A stretch of 61,946 nt of DNA from Actinomycetes bacterium (GCA_023264975.1 JAHFUS010000013.1:1-61946), one strand, 5' to 3'; positions 16,589 to 26,031 are shown, counted from the first letter of the stretch. Notes: generated by a model not told the origin, from the sequence alone. A program made the numbers and translations.

Positions 16589-16608
16589 CGCGCAAAGTCG
16601 CCACAAAA

Positions 16609-17055
16609 TCAGTGGTCGGGCCCCTCGTCCGGCGATGCCTCGGGACCGATGGCGCCGATGGCCTCAAGGTAGGTGAGCTGGGCGTCCAGCACGGCGTGCA
16701 CCTGGACGGGAGTGTAGGGCGATCCGAGCGCTTCGGCCCGGGCCAGCACGTAGTCGACCGTCTCGGCGCCGCCCACCACCACCGGCCCCACCGACTCGGG
16801 CGAGTGGCCATTGCCGGACACGCCCTTCATGCGGAAGTACTCGAGGTTCCAGTCGATGATCCGGCGGACGTCGTCGTGGCTGAGCACGGCGCTCACCTCG
16901 AACGGGAGGTTCTCGGCCACCCACTGCACCGCCTCGTCGAGGTCGAAGGTGGGCTGGGGCGGCACGGCGTCGAGGCGGCGGGCCTCCCGGCCGATCACGA
17001 ACGCGGCGATGGCGAAGACGATCGCCACCACCACGAACCCGTAGACGACCATCAT
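16609..17055 (-). CDS. membrane-anchored protein of unknown function
   Basis: A protein of about 148 residues starting MMVVYGFVVVAIVFAIAAFVIG, an N-terminal membrane anchor, followed by a soluble domain. The core (FDLDEAVQWVAENLPFEVSAVLSHDDVRRIIDWNLEYFRMKGV) is helical and acidic with no family motif I recognise. The N-terminal extension in the open frame is Cys/His-rich and not protein-like, so the start at 17055 (or 17052) is chosen. No ribosome site is seen. It is divergent from the metallo-beta-lactamase-fold gene with about 80 bp between starts. Confidence 0.65.
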   Translation of the reverse strand: MMVVYGFVVVAIVFAIAAFVIGREARRLDAVPPQPTFDLDEAVQWVAENLPFEVSAVLSHDDVRRIIDWNLEYFRMKGVSGNGHSPESVGPVVVGGAETVDYVLARAEALGSPYTPVQVHAVLDAQLTYLEAIGAIGPEASPDEGPDH

Positions 17056-17137
17056 CGGCCGCGGACAGTAGTGCCTGGCCCCCGCCGGCACGCCCGGTCC
17101 TGCATGCGTGGCGTGGTGCGCTAGACCGGTCCCCACC

Positions 17138-17746
17138 ATGTTGCGGTTCCAGGACGAGCGCGTCGAGGTGCACACGGTGGTGGTCGGTCCGCTGTCGACC
17201 AACGTCTACGTGCCCCGCTGCAGGCACACGGGCCGCGCGGTGCTGATCGACGCCGCCGCCGACGGTGCCCGACTGGTCGAGTTGTGCCACAGGCTCGGCG
17301 TCGAGCGGGTACTCGAGACCCACGGCCACGCCGACCACATCGCGGCCGTACCGGCGGTGCGGGCGGCCGGCTACGAGGTCGGCATCTCAGCCGAGGATTC
17401 CCACAACCTCGACGGGCACGACTTCGACCTGGTGGACGGCGAGGTGTTCGAGGTCGGCGCCCTGCGCCTGCGCACCATCTTCACGCCGGGTCACACGCCG
17501 GGCTCCACGTCGTTCCTGCTCGAAGGCGCTCCTCCCCTCCTGTTCGGCGGCGACACGCTCTTCCCCGGAGGCCCGGGCGCCACCCGGCCCGAAACCGGCG
17601 GACACTTCCCCACCATCGTCCGCACCCTCACCGAGACGCTGTTCACCCTCGACCCGGAGACGATCGTGCTGCCCGGCCACGGGGCCGACACCACCATCGG
17701 CGCCGAGCGCCCCCATCTCCAGGAGTGGGTCCAGCGGGGCTGGTAG
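17138..17746 (+). CDS. metallo-beta-lactamase-fold hydrolase
   Basis: A 202-residue MBL-fold protein of the glyoxalase II/persulfide dioxygenase-like type. The zinc motif THGHADH (T-H-x-H-x-D-H) is followed by FTPGHTPGS (third metal histidine), FGGDTLF (bridging Asp) and LPGHG near the end. A hydrolytic role on thioesters or related small molecules in the cytosol is likely. The start MLRFQDERVEV at 17138 is preferred over an upstream ATG that adds a basic stretch. It is followed after 17 bp by the nitroreductase gene, a probable operon. Confidence 0.85.
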   Translation: MLRFQDERVEVHTVVVGPLSTNVYVPRCRHTGRAVLIDAAADGARLVELCHRLGVERVLETHGHADHIAAVPAVRAAGYEVGISAEDSHNLDGHDFDLVDGEVFEVGALRLRTIFTPGHTPGSTSFLLEGAPPLLFGGDTLFPGGPGATRPETGGHFPTIVRTLTETLFTLDPETIVLPGHGADTTIGAERPHLQEWVQRGW

Positions 17747-17763
17747 AGGCCGCCGGCCACGAC

Positions 17764-18345
17764 ATGGACGCCCTCGACGCCATCTTCTCCCGCCGGTCCA
17801 CCGGCCGCCTCACCGAGCCCGCCCCCGGAGGCGACGACCTGCAACAGATCCTGGAGGCGGCCGCCGCCGCCCCCGACCACGGCGAGTTGCGGCCGTTCCG
17901 CTTCGTGCTGCTGACCGGCGTCGCCAAGGACGCCTTCGGCCAGGTGCTGGCCGGCGCCTACCTGGCCCGCTGCGAAGCGGTAGGCGCGTCGCCCACCCCC
18001 GGCCAGCTGACCAAGGAGCGCACCAGGCTGGGCCGGGCCCCCCTCGTCCTGGTGGTGGGGGCGGTGCACAGCGATGACGAGGTCATCCCGTGGGTGGAGC
18101 AGCAGGCGGCTGCTCAGGCCGCCGCCGAGAACGCCCTCATCGCCGCCACCGCCCTCGGGTACGGCTCCATGTGGCGCACCGGCGACCCGGCCTACGACCA
18201 GCAGGTGAAGGGCGCCCTCGGCTTCGGCCCCCACGACGCCGTCGTCGGCTTCCTCTACCTCGGCACCGTCAACGAGGGCGGGGCCAAGCCCCCTCGGCGG
18301 CCGGACCTCGACGGCCTGGTGACCTGGTGGGAGCCGCCGGCCTGA
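17764..18345 (+). CDS. nitroreductase family flavoprotein
   Basis: A 193-residue FMN-dependent nitroreductase-fold protein. The start MDALDAIFSRRSTGRL carries the classic N-terminal RRSx(G) FMN-binding segment; AAAAAPDHGELRPFRFVLL and the late ALGYGSMWRTG and GFLYLGT stretches also match. It probably reduces nitro-aromatics, quinones or similar acceptors with NAD(P)H. It lies in the same operon as the MBL-fold gene. The open frame upstream of 17764 is not homologous. Confidence 0.85.
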   Translation: MDALDAIFSRRSTGRLTEPAPGGDDLQQILEAAAAAPDHGELRPFRFVLLTGVAKDAFGQVLAGAYLARCEAVGASPTPGQLTKERTRLGRAPLVLVVGAVHSDDEVIPWVEQQAAAQAAAENALIAATALGYGSMWRTGDPAYDQQVKGALGFGPHDAVVGFLYLGTVNEGGAKPPRRPDLDGLVTWWEPPA

Positions 18346-18398
18346 CGGCCAAAAGGCGAACTTCCCGCTTCAGCGGCCTCAGATCGGTGGATCGAGGC

Positions 18399-20546
18399 TC
18401 AGTCGGTGGCTGTAAGGGGGTCGCGGGGGACGGTGATGAGCTCGACGTCCGCCGCCAGGCCTTCGACCTTGACGTTGCCGTCGTCGGCCTGCACCCCCAC
18501 GCGCCGGCCCCCGAGGGGGATGCGGTAGACGCGGAGGCGGTGGATCTCCGGGGGGAGGGCGGGCGAGATCCACACCTTGTGGTGCGGCACCCACGGCTCC
18601 AGGCGCAGGAGCGTGCGCAGGAACAGCAGGGGCGAGGCGGCCGCCCACGCCTGCGGGGAGCACGATGTGGGGTAACCCACCACACCCGGGAAGTCGCCCC
18701 GGTCGAGGCCGGTGAACAGCTCGGGGAGGCGGCCGCCCTGGCTGTCGGCGGCGTCGAGCAGGGCCATGATCACCCGCTGCGCCTCCTCGACGAACCCGTA
18801 ACGCATGAGGCCGGCGGCGATCAGGGCGTTGTCGTGCGGCCACACCGACCCGCAGTGGTAGCTGATCGGGTTGTAGCCCCCCATGTTGGTGGCGAGGGTG
18901 CGGACGCCCCACCCGCTGAACATTTCGGGCGACAGAAGGTGGGCCGACACCCGGGCGGCCTTGTCCTCGTCCACGATCCCGGTCCACAGGCAGTGGCCCA
19001 TGTTGGAGGCCAGCGAATCGACCGGGCGCTTCTTGGCATCGAGGGCGATGGCGAACCAACCCCGCTCCTCGATCCAGAAATCCCGGTTGAACGCCTCCTT
19101 CAGATCGTGCGCCTTGGCCCGGTACCGGTCGCACAGCGCCATGTCGCCCTGCTCGTGGGCGAAGTGGGCCCGGGCCAGGTAGGCGCCGTACACGTAGCCC
19201 TGGACCTCGCACAGGGCGATGGGCGCCTTGGCCACCTCGCCGTCGGCGAAGCGCACGCCGTCCCACGAGTCCTTCCAGCCTTGGTTGACCAGGCCGCGGT
19301 CGCTGGCCCGCTGGTACTCGACGTACCCGTCGCCGTCGCGGTCGCCGTAGTGCTCGATCCACTCCATGGCCCGGTCGGCATGGGGCATGAGCTGGTCGAC
19401 GACCTCGCCGGCCAGGCCCCACCGGCGCAGCTCGCCGAGCAGCATGACGAACAGGGGCGTGGCGTCGGCCGTGCCGTAGTACACCTGCCCGCCACCGAGC
19501 GAGAGCGACGCCGCCTCGCCGAAGCGCATCTCGTGCAGGATCTTGCCGGGCTCCTCGTCCTGGCGGGCGTCGACCTTGGTGCCCTGGAAGCGGGCCAGGG
19601 TCTGGAGCACGCCGAGGGCCAGGTCGGGGTCGACCAGCAGGGCCATCCAGGCGGTGAGGATGGAATCACGCCCGAACAGGGTCATGAACCACGGGGCGCC
19701 TGCGGCCACGACGGTGCGCTCCGGGTAGTCGGGATCGAAGATGCGCAGTGCCCCCAGGTCCTCGGCGCTGCTGGCCACGGCCCGGCGCAGGCCCTCGTGG
19801 TCGGTGTCGACGGCCGGCATCTGCTTGCGCCACCTGGCCATGCGCTCCATCGGCTCAGCCCGGCTGACGGGCTCTCCGCACGGGTAGCGGGGCTGGATCA
19901 CCTCGCCGTCGATGATCGGCGTGAGCTGGACGCAGGTGGTCCACTCGGAACGGGCGGGGACGATTACCTCGAACACGGCCCGGCCGGTGCCCAGCTGGGC
20001 CGGCCGGCTGAACGAGACCCGGGCGCTGCGCCGCATCGACCCCTTGCGCACCCGGAACAACAGCGCGCCGTCGTCCTCCTCCACCTCTAGCTCACGGTCG
20101 GGATCGCCGCCCGCCCTTCCCTCCTTGACCTCGAACAGATGGGCGAAGTCGGCCTCCAGGACCAGCTCGATCGAGCAGTACGAGGGCTCGTCGGCGAAGT
20201 TGCGGACGACCAGGTCCTCGCGCATCCCCCGTCCGATCCAGCGGTGGCGGAACACCAGCAGCGTGCTGTCGACCTGCCCGGCTCGGGGACGCGTGCGCGA
20301 GACGTACACCGCGCTGAACGGATCGGGCGTCGACGAGGCCAGCGGCTCGGGACGCTGGCCGTTCAGGCGAAGCTCGAAGCGGGACAGGAACCGGCTGTCC
20401 CGGAAGAACAGACCGTGGGGAGCGCCTGCGGTCATGTCACCCGAGCGACCCGAGATGCAGAACGCCGAGCCCTGGACCAGGGTCACGATCCCGTCGTGCT
20501 GCCCGAGGGACACGCTCTCGCCGGTGAAGTTCCAGGCGTCGACCAC
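18399..20546 (-). CDS. glycogen debranching-like glycosidase (amylo-alpha-1,6-glucosidase type)
   Basis: A 715-residue cytosolic glycosidase. An N-terminal beta-sandwich (FRDSRFLSRFELRLNGQRPEPL) leads into an (alpha/alpha)6 catalytic barrel with PWFMTLFGRDSILTAWM, KILHEMR, YYGTADATPLFVMLL, DRDGDGYVEYQR and NQGWKDSWDGV, matching the bacterial amylo-alpha-1,6-glucosidase/GH63-like family. It probably releases alpha-1,6-linked glucose from glycogen or trehalose-like glucans. The GTG start lies 8 bases after a TACGCT -10-like box, so the message is probably leaderless. It is divergent from sufC1. Confidence 0.85.
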   Translation of the reverse strand: MVDAWNFTGESVSLGQHDGIVTLVQGSAFCISGRSGDMTAGAPHGLFFRDSRFLSRFELRLNGQRPEPLASSTPDPFSAVYVSRTRPRAGQVDSTLLVFRHRWIGRGMREDLVVRNFADEPSYCSIELVLEADFAHLFEVKEGRAGGDPDRELEVEEDDGALLFRVRKGSMRRSARVSFSRPAQLGTGRAVFEVIVPARSEWTTCVQLTPIIDGEVIQPRYPCGEPVSRAEPMERMARWRKQMPAVDTDHEGLRRAVASSAEDLGALRIFDPDYPERTVVAAGAPWFMTLFGRDSILTAWMALLVDPDLALGVLQTLARFQGTKVDARQDEEPGKILHEMRFGEAASLSLGGGQVYYGTADATPLFVMLLGELRRWGLAGEVVDQLMPHADRAMEWIEHYGDRDGDGYVEYQRASDRGLVNQGWKDSWDGVRFADGEVAKAPIALCEVQGYVYGAYLARAHFAHEQGDMALCDRYRAKAHDLKEAFNRDFWIEERGWFAIALDAKKRPVDSLASNMGHCLWTGIVDEDKAARVSAHLLSPEMFSGWGVRTLATNMGGYNPISYHCGSVWPHDNALIAAGLMRYGFVEEAQRVIMALLDAADSQGGRLPELFTGLDRGDFPGVVGYPTSCSPQAWAAASPLLFLRTLLRLEPWVPHHKVWISPALPPEIHRLRVYRIPLGGRRVGVQADDGNVKVEGLAADVELITVPRDPLTATD

Positions 20547-20633
20547 GGGCGGAGCGTAACCGCAGGCCACCGTGGGCCCGGCTGGGGAGCCCTCGTCCCG
20601 ATGTCGTCGTCCTCGACCGAGTGGGCTATTTCC

Positions 20634-20653
20634 ACTACCCGCGTAGGAGTAAT
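20634..20653 (+). promoter_or_regulatory. shared suf promoter motif, sufC1 copy
   Basis: The 20 bases match a second copy on the opposite strand in front of sufB (32936-32955) at 16 of 20 positions (consensus ACTAYNNGCGTAGGAGWAAT). Here a CTAC/GTAG half-dyad precedes a TAATAC -10 box (20650-20655), and the sufC1 GTG lies about 10 bases downstream. Its placement over the core promoter suits a repressor, plausibly an Fe-S-sensing SufR/Rrf2-type protein. Confidence 0.55.
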
Positions 20654-20664
20654 ACACTTGGGCC

Positions 20665-21411
20665 GTGGTTGAACCCGTCTTCGCCGTCGAAGGCCTGCAT
20701 GTGGTCGCAGATGGCCATCCCATCCTCCGGGGCCTCGACCTGGCCGTCCTGCCCGGGGAGGTCCACGCAATCATGGGCCCCAACGGCTCGGGCAAGTCCA
20801 CCCTCGCCAACGCCATCCTTGGCAACCCCGATTACCAGGTCACGGCGGGCAAGATCGTGTTCAAGGGTGAGGACATAACCGACTGGCCCACCGACGTGCG
20901 GGCCAAGGCCGGCCTGTTCCTCGCCTTCCAGTACCCCGAGGAGATCGCCGGCGTCCCGGTCATCCAGTTCCTGCGCCAGGCCCTGTCGGCCCGCAAGGGC
21001 ATCGACCTGTCGGTACTCGAGCTGCGCCTGGCGATCATGGACTGGATGCGCAAGCTCGACATGGACCCGTCGTTCGGCGACCGGTATGTGAACGAGGGAT
21101 TCTCGGGCGGCGAGAAGAAGCGCAACGAGGTGCTCCAGATGGCCATCCTCGAGCCCGACATGGCCATCCTCGACGAGACCGATTCCGGCCTCGACATCGA
21201 CGCCCTTCGGGTCGTCGCCAGGGGCGTCGAGGAGGTGCGGGCCTCGCGCCCCCACCTGGGCGTGCTGCTCATCACCCACTACCAGCGCATCCTCGACGAG
21301 CTCACCCCCGACCGGGTCCACATCCTGGTCGACGGGCGAATAGTCGACAGCGGCGGGCCCGAGCTGGCGAAGCGGCTGGAAGACGAGGGTTACGAGGCGT
21401 GGAGAAGCTGA
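20665..21411 (+). CDS. sufC: Fe-S cluster assembly ATPase SufC (first copy)
   Basis: A 248-residue ABC-type ATPase of the SUF system. Walker A (MGPNGSGKST), Q-loop FQYPEEI, signature FSGGEKKRNE, and Walker B AILDETDSGLD with the SufC-specific DETDSGLD are intact, plus H-loop THYQR. SufC powers cluster assembly on SufB/SufD. It leads an operon: sufS begins 11 bases after it, then sufU and a ferredoxin. The GTG start is very close to the TAATAC box, suggesting leaderless translation. A second SufC is encoded at 27176-27961. Confidence 0.95.
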   Translation: MVEPVFAVEGLHVVADGHPILRGLDLAVLPGEVHAIMGPNGSGKSTLANAILGNPDYQVTAGKIVFKGEDITDWPTDVRAKAGLFLAFQYPEEIAGVPVIQFLRQALSARKGIDLSVLELRLAIMDWMRKLDMDPSFGDRYVNEGFSGGEKKRNEVLQMAILEPDMAILDETDSGLDIDALRVVARGVEEVRASRPHLGVLLITHYQRILDELTPDRVHILVDGRIVDSGGPELAKRLEDEGYEAWRS

Positions 21412-21421
21412 GGCACTGCGC

Positions 21422-22654
21422 ATGACCCTCGACGTGGCGCGGGTCCAGAAGGACTTCCCCATCCTCGACCGCGCCATGCCCGGCGGCGGGCGGCTGGTGT
21501 ACCTCGACTCGGCGGCGTCGTCCCAGAAACCGCAGTCCGTGCTCGACGCCATGACGCGGTACTACGAGACCACCCACGCCAACGTCCACCGGGGCGTGTA
21601 CGGCATCGCCGAGGAGGCCACCCGGCTGATGGAGGAGGCGCGCGACAAGGTCGGCCGCTTCATCGGCGCCGGCCCGTCGCACGAGGTGATCTTCGCCAAG
21701 AACGGCACCGAGTGCCTCAACCTGGTGGCCAACGCCTGGGGGCGGGCCAACCTCCGCTCCGGCGACGCCGTCCTGCTCACCGAGATCGAGCATCACGCCA
21801 ACCTGGTGCCCTGGCTCATGCTGCGCGAGCAACTCGGCGTCGAGCTGCGGTACATCCCGCTGGGCGACGACGGCCACCTCGACCTCAGCGAGCTCGACCG
21901 CCTGGTCGACGGCGTGAAGCTGGTCGCCGTCACGGCCATGTCGAACGTGCTGGGCACGCTCACGCCGGTGCGCCTCATCGCCGACACCGCCCACGCCGCC
22001 GGCGCGGTGGTGGTGGTGGACGGCGCCCAGTACGCGCCCCACCTGCCCACGAACGTGGGCGATCTGGGCGCCGACTTCTTCGCCTTCACCGGCCACAAGC
22101 TGCTCGGGCCGACGGGCATCGGCGTGCTGTGGGGCAAGACCGAGCTGCTCGAGGCCATGCCCCCGTTCCTGGGCGGCGGCGAGATGATCCGTGACGTTCG
22201 CCTCGACGGCTTCACGCCCAACGAGCTGCCCTGGAAGTTCGAGGCGGGCACCCCCCCGATCGCCGAGACAGTGGGCCTGGGTGCGGCGGTCGACTACCTG
22301 GAGGCCCTCGGTATGGACGCCGTGCGGGCCCACGAGGTCGAGCTCACCGGCTACGCCCTTCGCACCCTCGCGGCCCGCTTCGGGCCCGACATGACGATCT
22401 ACGGCCCAACGGAGCCGGCCGAGCGGGGCGGCGTGATCTCCTTCGCCTACAAGGACATCCATCCCCACGACATCTCCCAGGTGCTCGACCAGTCCGGGGT
22501 GTGCGTGCGGGCCGGCCACCACTGCGCCAAGCCGCTGATGCGCCGCCTCGGGATCGGCGCCACCGCCCGGGCGTCGTTCTACGTGTACAACGACGAGTCC
22601 GACGTCGACGCGCTGGCCGACGCCCTCGACGCCACCTCGGCCTTCTTCTCCTAG
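21422..22654 (+). CDS. sufS: cysteine desulfurase SufS
   Basis: A 410-residue PLP-dependent group II cysteine desulfurase. NGTECLNLVA (phosphate/PLP binding), LTEIEHHANLVPW, VVVVDGAQYAPH, the lysine region TGHKLLGPTGIGVLWG (PLP Schiff-base Lys), and the active-site cysteine segment GVCVRAGHHCAKPL are in place. It transfers persulfide sulfur from cysteine to SufU. It follows sufC1 by 11 bases and is followed by sufU (15-base gap; the ribosome site partly overlaps its stop). Confidence 0.96.
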   Translation: MTLDVARVQKDFPILDRAMPGGGRLVYLDSAASSQKPQSVLDAMTRYYETTHANVHRGVYGIAEEATRLMEEARDKVGRFIGAGPSHEVIFAKNGTECLNLVANAWGRANLRSGDAVLLTEIEHHANLVPWLMLREQLGVELRYIPLGDDGHLDLSELDRLVDGVKLVAVTAMSNVLGTLTPVRLIADTAHAAGAVVVVDGAQYAPHLPTNVGDLGADFFAFTGHKLLGPTGIGVLWGKTELLEAMPPFLGGGEMIRDVRLDGFTPNELPWKFEAGTPPIAETVGLGAAVDYLEALGMDAVRAHEVELTGYALRTLAARFGPDMTIYGPTEPAERGGVISFAYKDIHPHDISQVLDQSGVCVRAGHHCAKPLMRRLGIGATARASFYVYNDESDVDALADALDATSAFFS

Positions 22655-22669
22655 GAGCACCACCACCCC

Positions 22670-23161
22670 ATGGGCCTCGAAGACCTGTACCGGGAGATCA
22701 TCCTCGACCACTATCGCTCCCCCCGGAACCGGGGCGAACTGGAGTCCCCGCCAGCCGTTCGGGTGGAGGGCTACAACCCCCTGTGCGGCGACGAGATCGT
22801 GGTGTACCTCGACGTGCAGGACGGGGTGGTCGCCGACCTGAAGATCGGCGGCCAGGGCTGCTCCATCAGCCAGTCGTCCGCCTCGATGATGGCGGCCGCC
22901 GTGAAGGGCAAGACCGTGCCCGAGGCCCGCGCCGTCATCCGTGCCTTCAAGGCGATGATGTCGATCCACGAGCAGCGCCTCGACGCCGACGGCGATGACG
23001 CGGCCGAGAAGGCGGCTGCCGAGATGGCCGAGGTGAAGCTGGGCGACCTGGAGGCGCTACAGGGCGTCGTGCGCTTCCCGGTGCGGATCAAGTGCGCCAC
23101 CCTGTCGTGGAACACGCTCCAGCAGGGGCTCGACGAAGCAGGGGCGGCCCAGGCCGGATGA
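22670..23161 (+). CDS. sufU: SufU-type sulfur transfer protein
   Basis: A 163-residue zinc protein of the IscU-like fold. The three conserved cysteines appear in PLCGDEI, GGQGCSISQSSASMM and RIKCATLSW, with the SufU-specific insertion between the second and third. It accepts persulfide sulfur from SufS and passes it to the SufBCD scaffold. Its stop overlaps the ATG of the next ferredoxin gene (ATGA). Confidence 0.95.
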   Translation: MGLEDLYREIILDHYRSPRNRGELESPPAVRVEGYNPLCGDEIVVYLDVQDGVVADLKIGGQGCSISQSSASMMAAAVKGKTVPEARAVIRAFKAMMSIHEQRLDADGDDAAEKAAAEMAEVKLGDLEALQGVVRFPVRIKCATLSWNTLQQGLDEAGAAQAG

Positions 23162-23349
23162 AGGTCGCCGTCGACCTCGAACGGTGCCAGGGCAACGGGG
23201 TGTGCGCCAGGAAGGCGCCCGAGGTCTTCGGGCTGGACGGCAGTGGGCGCGTGACCGTGCTCCAGCCCGAGCCCCGGCCCGACGTTCACCGGTCCGTGCG
23301 CGAGGCGGTGCGCCGCTGCCCCACGCAGGCCCTCACCATCGAGGCGTGA
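23158..23349 (+). CDS. small [3Fe-4S]-type ferredoxin
   Basis: A 63-residue ferredoxin. Cys-x5-Cys (ERCQGNGVC) and a late RRCPTQA give three ligands, the pattern of actinobacterial single-cluster [3Fe-4S] ferredoxins; a fourth ligand is missing. In such genomes these donate electrons to cytochrome P450s or to biosynthetic enzymes; here the position at the end of the suf operon, overlapping sufU by four bases, suggests a role in Fe-S assembly or as a first acceptor of clusters. Confidence 0.9.
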   Translation: MKVAVDLERCQGNGVCARKAPEVFGLDGSGRVTVLQPEPRPDVHRSVREAVRRCPTQALTIEA

Positions 23350-23434
23350 CGCAGCGCCCGGTTTCCTTGGTGGCGGAATCGCGCCCCGGGGTGCTCGTTC
23401 CCGCTACCAGACCGACAGTGTTCCGGATGCGGAT

Positions 23435-24802
23435 GTGAGTGGCAGCAGGAAGGGTTTCAGCGCGTCGTTCCACCCGCTGCGGACGCGCGGCTTCGCCCTG
23501 CTGTGGGGGTCGAGCCTGGTGTCCAACATCGGCACGTGGATGCAGACGGTGGCGGTGGGCACCCTCGTCACCCAGCGCACAGGTCAGGCTCGCTGGACGG
23601 CGCTGGTGGCAGTAGCCGCCTTCCTCCCGCTCGGCCTGCTGGCGCCGGTGGGCGGGGCGGTGGCCGACCGCACCGACCGTCGGCGGTGGCTGCTCCGGGG
23701 CAGCCTGGCGGAGACGGCGCTGGCCGCCGGCCTGGCCGTGCTGTCGGCCACCGGCCGGGCGTCACCCGGCGTCGTCACCCTGGTCGTGTTCGCCGGCGGA
23801 TGCATGGCCGCCCTCCTGCTGCCGGTGCAGCAGTCGCTCGTGCCCGACCTGGTCGGGCGCGACGACGTCTTGGCCGCGTCCTCCCTTGGGATGGCGCAGT
23901 ACAACCTCGGGCGGGTGGTCGGCCCGGCCCTGGCCGCCATCGTCATCGCGGTGGGATCGTTCACCCTCGCCTTCGCCATCAACGCCGCGTCGTTCCTCGC
24001 CGTAACGGTGGCCGTGTACCTGCTCCGGGTACCTCCCCGCCCCGCCCACGCAGGCGAGGGGATCTGGCGAAGCATCAAGCAGGGCGCCCAGGCGGCGTGG
24101 ACGGAACCGGGCTGCCGCTCGGCCATCGTCCTCATCGCCCTGGCCGCCTTCCTCGTGTCGCCGTTCATCGCCCTCATCCCGGCCAAGGCGGCGGTGCTCG
24201 CCCACGGGGGCGACAAGGCCACCGCCGCCGTCACGGGAGCCCTCACCACCGCCCAGGGCGTGGGTGCGGTGGCGGGCGCCTTGCTGCTGGCGCCGTTCGC
24301 CGCCCGCTTCGGGCGCCGCCGCGTCGTGCTGATCGCCATCGCCGGCACCTCGGGCGCTCTGTGCCTGTACGCCGTCGCCCCGTCGGTGCCTGCCGCCGTC
24401 GCCGCCCTCGGCCTGGTGGGCATCCTCTATGTAGGCATCCTCACCGGCCTCAGCACGGTCGTCCTCCTGGCCGCCCCTGCCGAGAGCCGGGGCCGGGCGA
24501 CGAGCCTGTTCTTCGTGGCCCTCGGCACCATCTATCCACTCGGCGCGCTGGTACAGGGCGTGGTGGCCGACCGGGCCAGCCTGCAGGCCGCCACCATCGG
24601 CGGAGCCCTGCTGCTGGTGGCTGTCGTGGGGACGCTGGCTGTCACCCGCCCCGCGTTCGTGGCCGCCCTCGACGCCGCGCCGGCCGCGGCGGCCATCGCC
24701 TCCGGCGCATCCGGGCCACGGAGCGGGGGTACCCACCCGACGGGTCTCCCCGCTCCGGTCGAACCGCCCTTCATGCCGTTTGCCGGAAAGGAACCGGAAT
24801 AG
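23435..24802 (+). CDS. MFS transporter, EntS-like exporter family
   Basis: A 455-residue major facilitator with twelve predicted helices, of the transmembrane secretion effector (MFS_3) type that includes enterobactin exporter EntS. The N-terminal FHPLRTRGFALLWGSSLVSNIGTWMQ and the loop GAVADRTDRRRWLL are characteristic. The start is GTG. The substrate is unknown. Being 85 bp downstream of the suf operon on the same strand could suggest a siderophore or iron link, but that is only context. Confidence 0.85.
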   Translation: MSGSRKGFSASFHPLRTRGFALLWGSSLVSNIGTWMQTVAVGTLVTQRTGQARWTALVAVAAFLPLGLLAPVGGAVADRTDRRRWLLRGSLAETALAAGLAVLSATGRASPGVVTLVVFAGGCMAALLLPVQQSLVPDLVGRDDVLAASSLGMAQYNLGRVVGPALAAIVIAVGSFTLAFAINAASFLAVTVAVYLLRVPPRPAHAGEGIWRSIKQGAQAAWTEPGCRSAIVLIALAAFLVSPFIALIPAKAAVLAHGGDKATAAVTGALTTAQGVGAVAGALLLAPFAARFGRRRVVLIAIAGTSGALCLYAVAPSVPAAVAALGLVGILYVGILTGLSTVVLLAAPAESRGRATSLFFVALGTIYPLGALVQGVVADRASLQAATIGGALLLVAVVGTLAVTRPAFVAALDAAPAAAAIASGASGPRSGGTHPTGLPAPVEPPFMPFAGKEPE

Positions 24803-24892
24803 GCGAATCGATTTCTGGGGAAGGTTTGTCCCATACTTGTTCGTCGAGCCACTGCGATGCGGTTGGACTTTCCCCGAACCCTGGTCGTCACC

Positions 24893-25915
24893 ATGCCCCT
24901 GCACGCCCGTCATCGCTCCAGGCTCGCCGCCGCCGCGGCGCTGTCGCTCCTCCTCGCCGGCTGCCGCAGCTACTCCGGCCCACCCGAGGAGGCGGCGCCC
25001 GTCCGCACCACGAGCACCACCACCACGACGGCGCCCACCACGACCACCACGGCGGTGCCCGTCACCACCGCTCCGGTCACCGTGCCCGGCACTGCGACGA
25101 CGGTGCCGCTGCCCGGCCTGCAGAGAGGCTCGTCGGGGGCCGAGGTGAAGGCTCTCGAGGAGAAGCTGGCCGCGCTGCGCTTCGACGTGGGCGCCGTCGA
25201 CGGCAACTTCGACGCCGCCACCGTCCATGCCGTCATGGCCTTCCAGAAGGCCAACGGCCTGGCGCGCACCGCCCGCGCCACGCCCGACGTGGTCGCCGCC
25301 CTGACCACCGCCGGCATGCCCGCCGCCCAACTGGCCGACGGCGGGACAGATCGGATCGAGATCGACCTCCCCCGCCAGATCCTCACGCTGTGGCAGGGCG
25401 GCCAGCTCGTGCGCACGCTGTCGGTGTCCACCGGCAACAACAAGCGCTACTGCGTCGACGGCGGCTGCGCCACGGCGGTGACCCCGGGCGGGTCGTTCAA
25501 GGTCACCCGCAAGATCAACGGCCTCCGGGTCAGCCGGCTGGGCAAGCTCTACAACCCGCTCTACTTCAACGGCGGCATCGCCATCCACGGCTCCGGCTCC
25601 GTGCCCGCCGGGCCTGCCTCTCACGGCTGCGTGCGCATCCCGATGACGGCGTCGAAATGGTTCCACGACATCGTGGCCGTGGGTACCCCGGTTTATGTGA
25701 TCGGCGGCAAGAAAGCCCCGGTGCCGTTCAACGAGCAGGCGCCCGGAGACGAGACAGCCACGACGACGACGACCACCGCCGCCGCCGCCGCCGCTCCGGT
25801 GACGTCGCCCACGACCGTCGCCGTCGACCCCGGTACGACCACCACGACGCCGACCACCAGCCTGCCGCTACCCACCCTCGTCACCACGACCACGACGGTG
25901 GCTCCGACCCCGTAG
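24893..25915 (+). CDS. lipoprotein L,D-transpeptidase with peptidoglycan-binding domain
   Basis: A 340-residue surface enzyme. A signal with lipobox LLLAGC (Cys24) is followed by a Thr/Pro-rich linker, a peptidoglycan-binding 1 domain (LQRGSSGAEVKALEEKLAAL), and a YkuD catalytic domain ending in the cysteine motif SHGCVRI. It would make 3-3 cross-links or attach proteins to peptidoglycan. A second Thr-rich tail of about 60 residues follows the catalytic domain. The start chosen (ATG 24893) gives a normal signal peptide; an ATG 12 codons upstream (24857) is possible. No strong ribosome site. The CATACT at 24831-24836 may be its -10. Confidence 0.88.
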   Translation: MPLHARHRSRLAAAAALSLLLAGCRSYSGPPEEAAPVRTTSTTTTTAPTTTTTAVPVTTAPVTVPGTATTVPLPGLQRGSSGAEVKALEEKLAALRFDVGAVDGNFDAATVHAVMAFQKANGLARTARATPDVVAALTTAGMPAAQLADGGTDRIEIDLPRQILTLWQGGQLVRTLSVSTGNNKRYCVDGGCATAVTPGGSFKVTRKINGLRVSRLGKLYNPLYFNGGIAIHGSGSVPAGPASHGCVRIPMTASKWFHDIVAVGTPVYVIGGKKAPVPFNEQAPGDETATTTTTTAAAAAAPVTSPTTVAVDPGTTTTTPTTSLPLPTLVTTTTTVAPTP

Positions 25916-26031
25916 GCACCGCCTTGTGGATTCGGAGCTCCGCCCCAGCCGGCGGTGGCGATCCGGCTGAGCGCGTCCATTCCGGGCACGAGGCAGTCGG
26001 GACCGCCGCGGGTCGTGGCGAAGCGAGACGG

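Noticed and set aside
24970-25915. Thr-rich repeats (ACGACG-type runs) as a tandem repeat element
   Set aside because: They encode the Thr/Pro/Ala-rich linkers of the L,D-transpeptidase.
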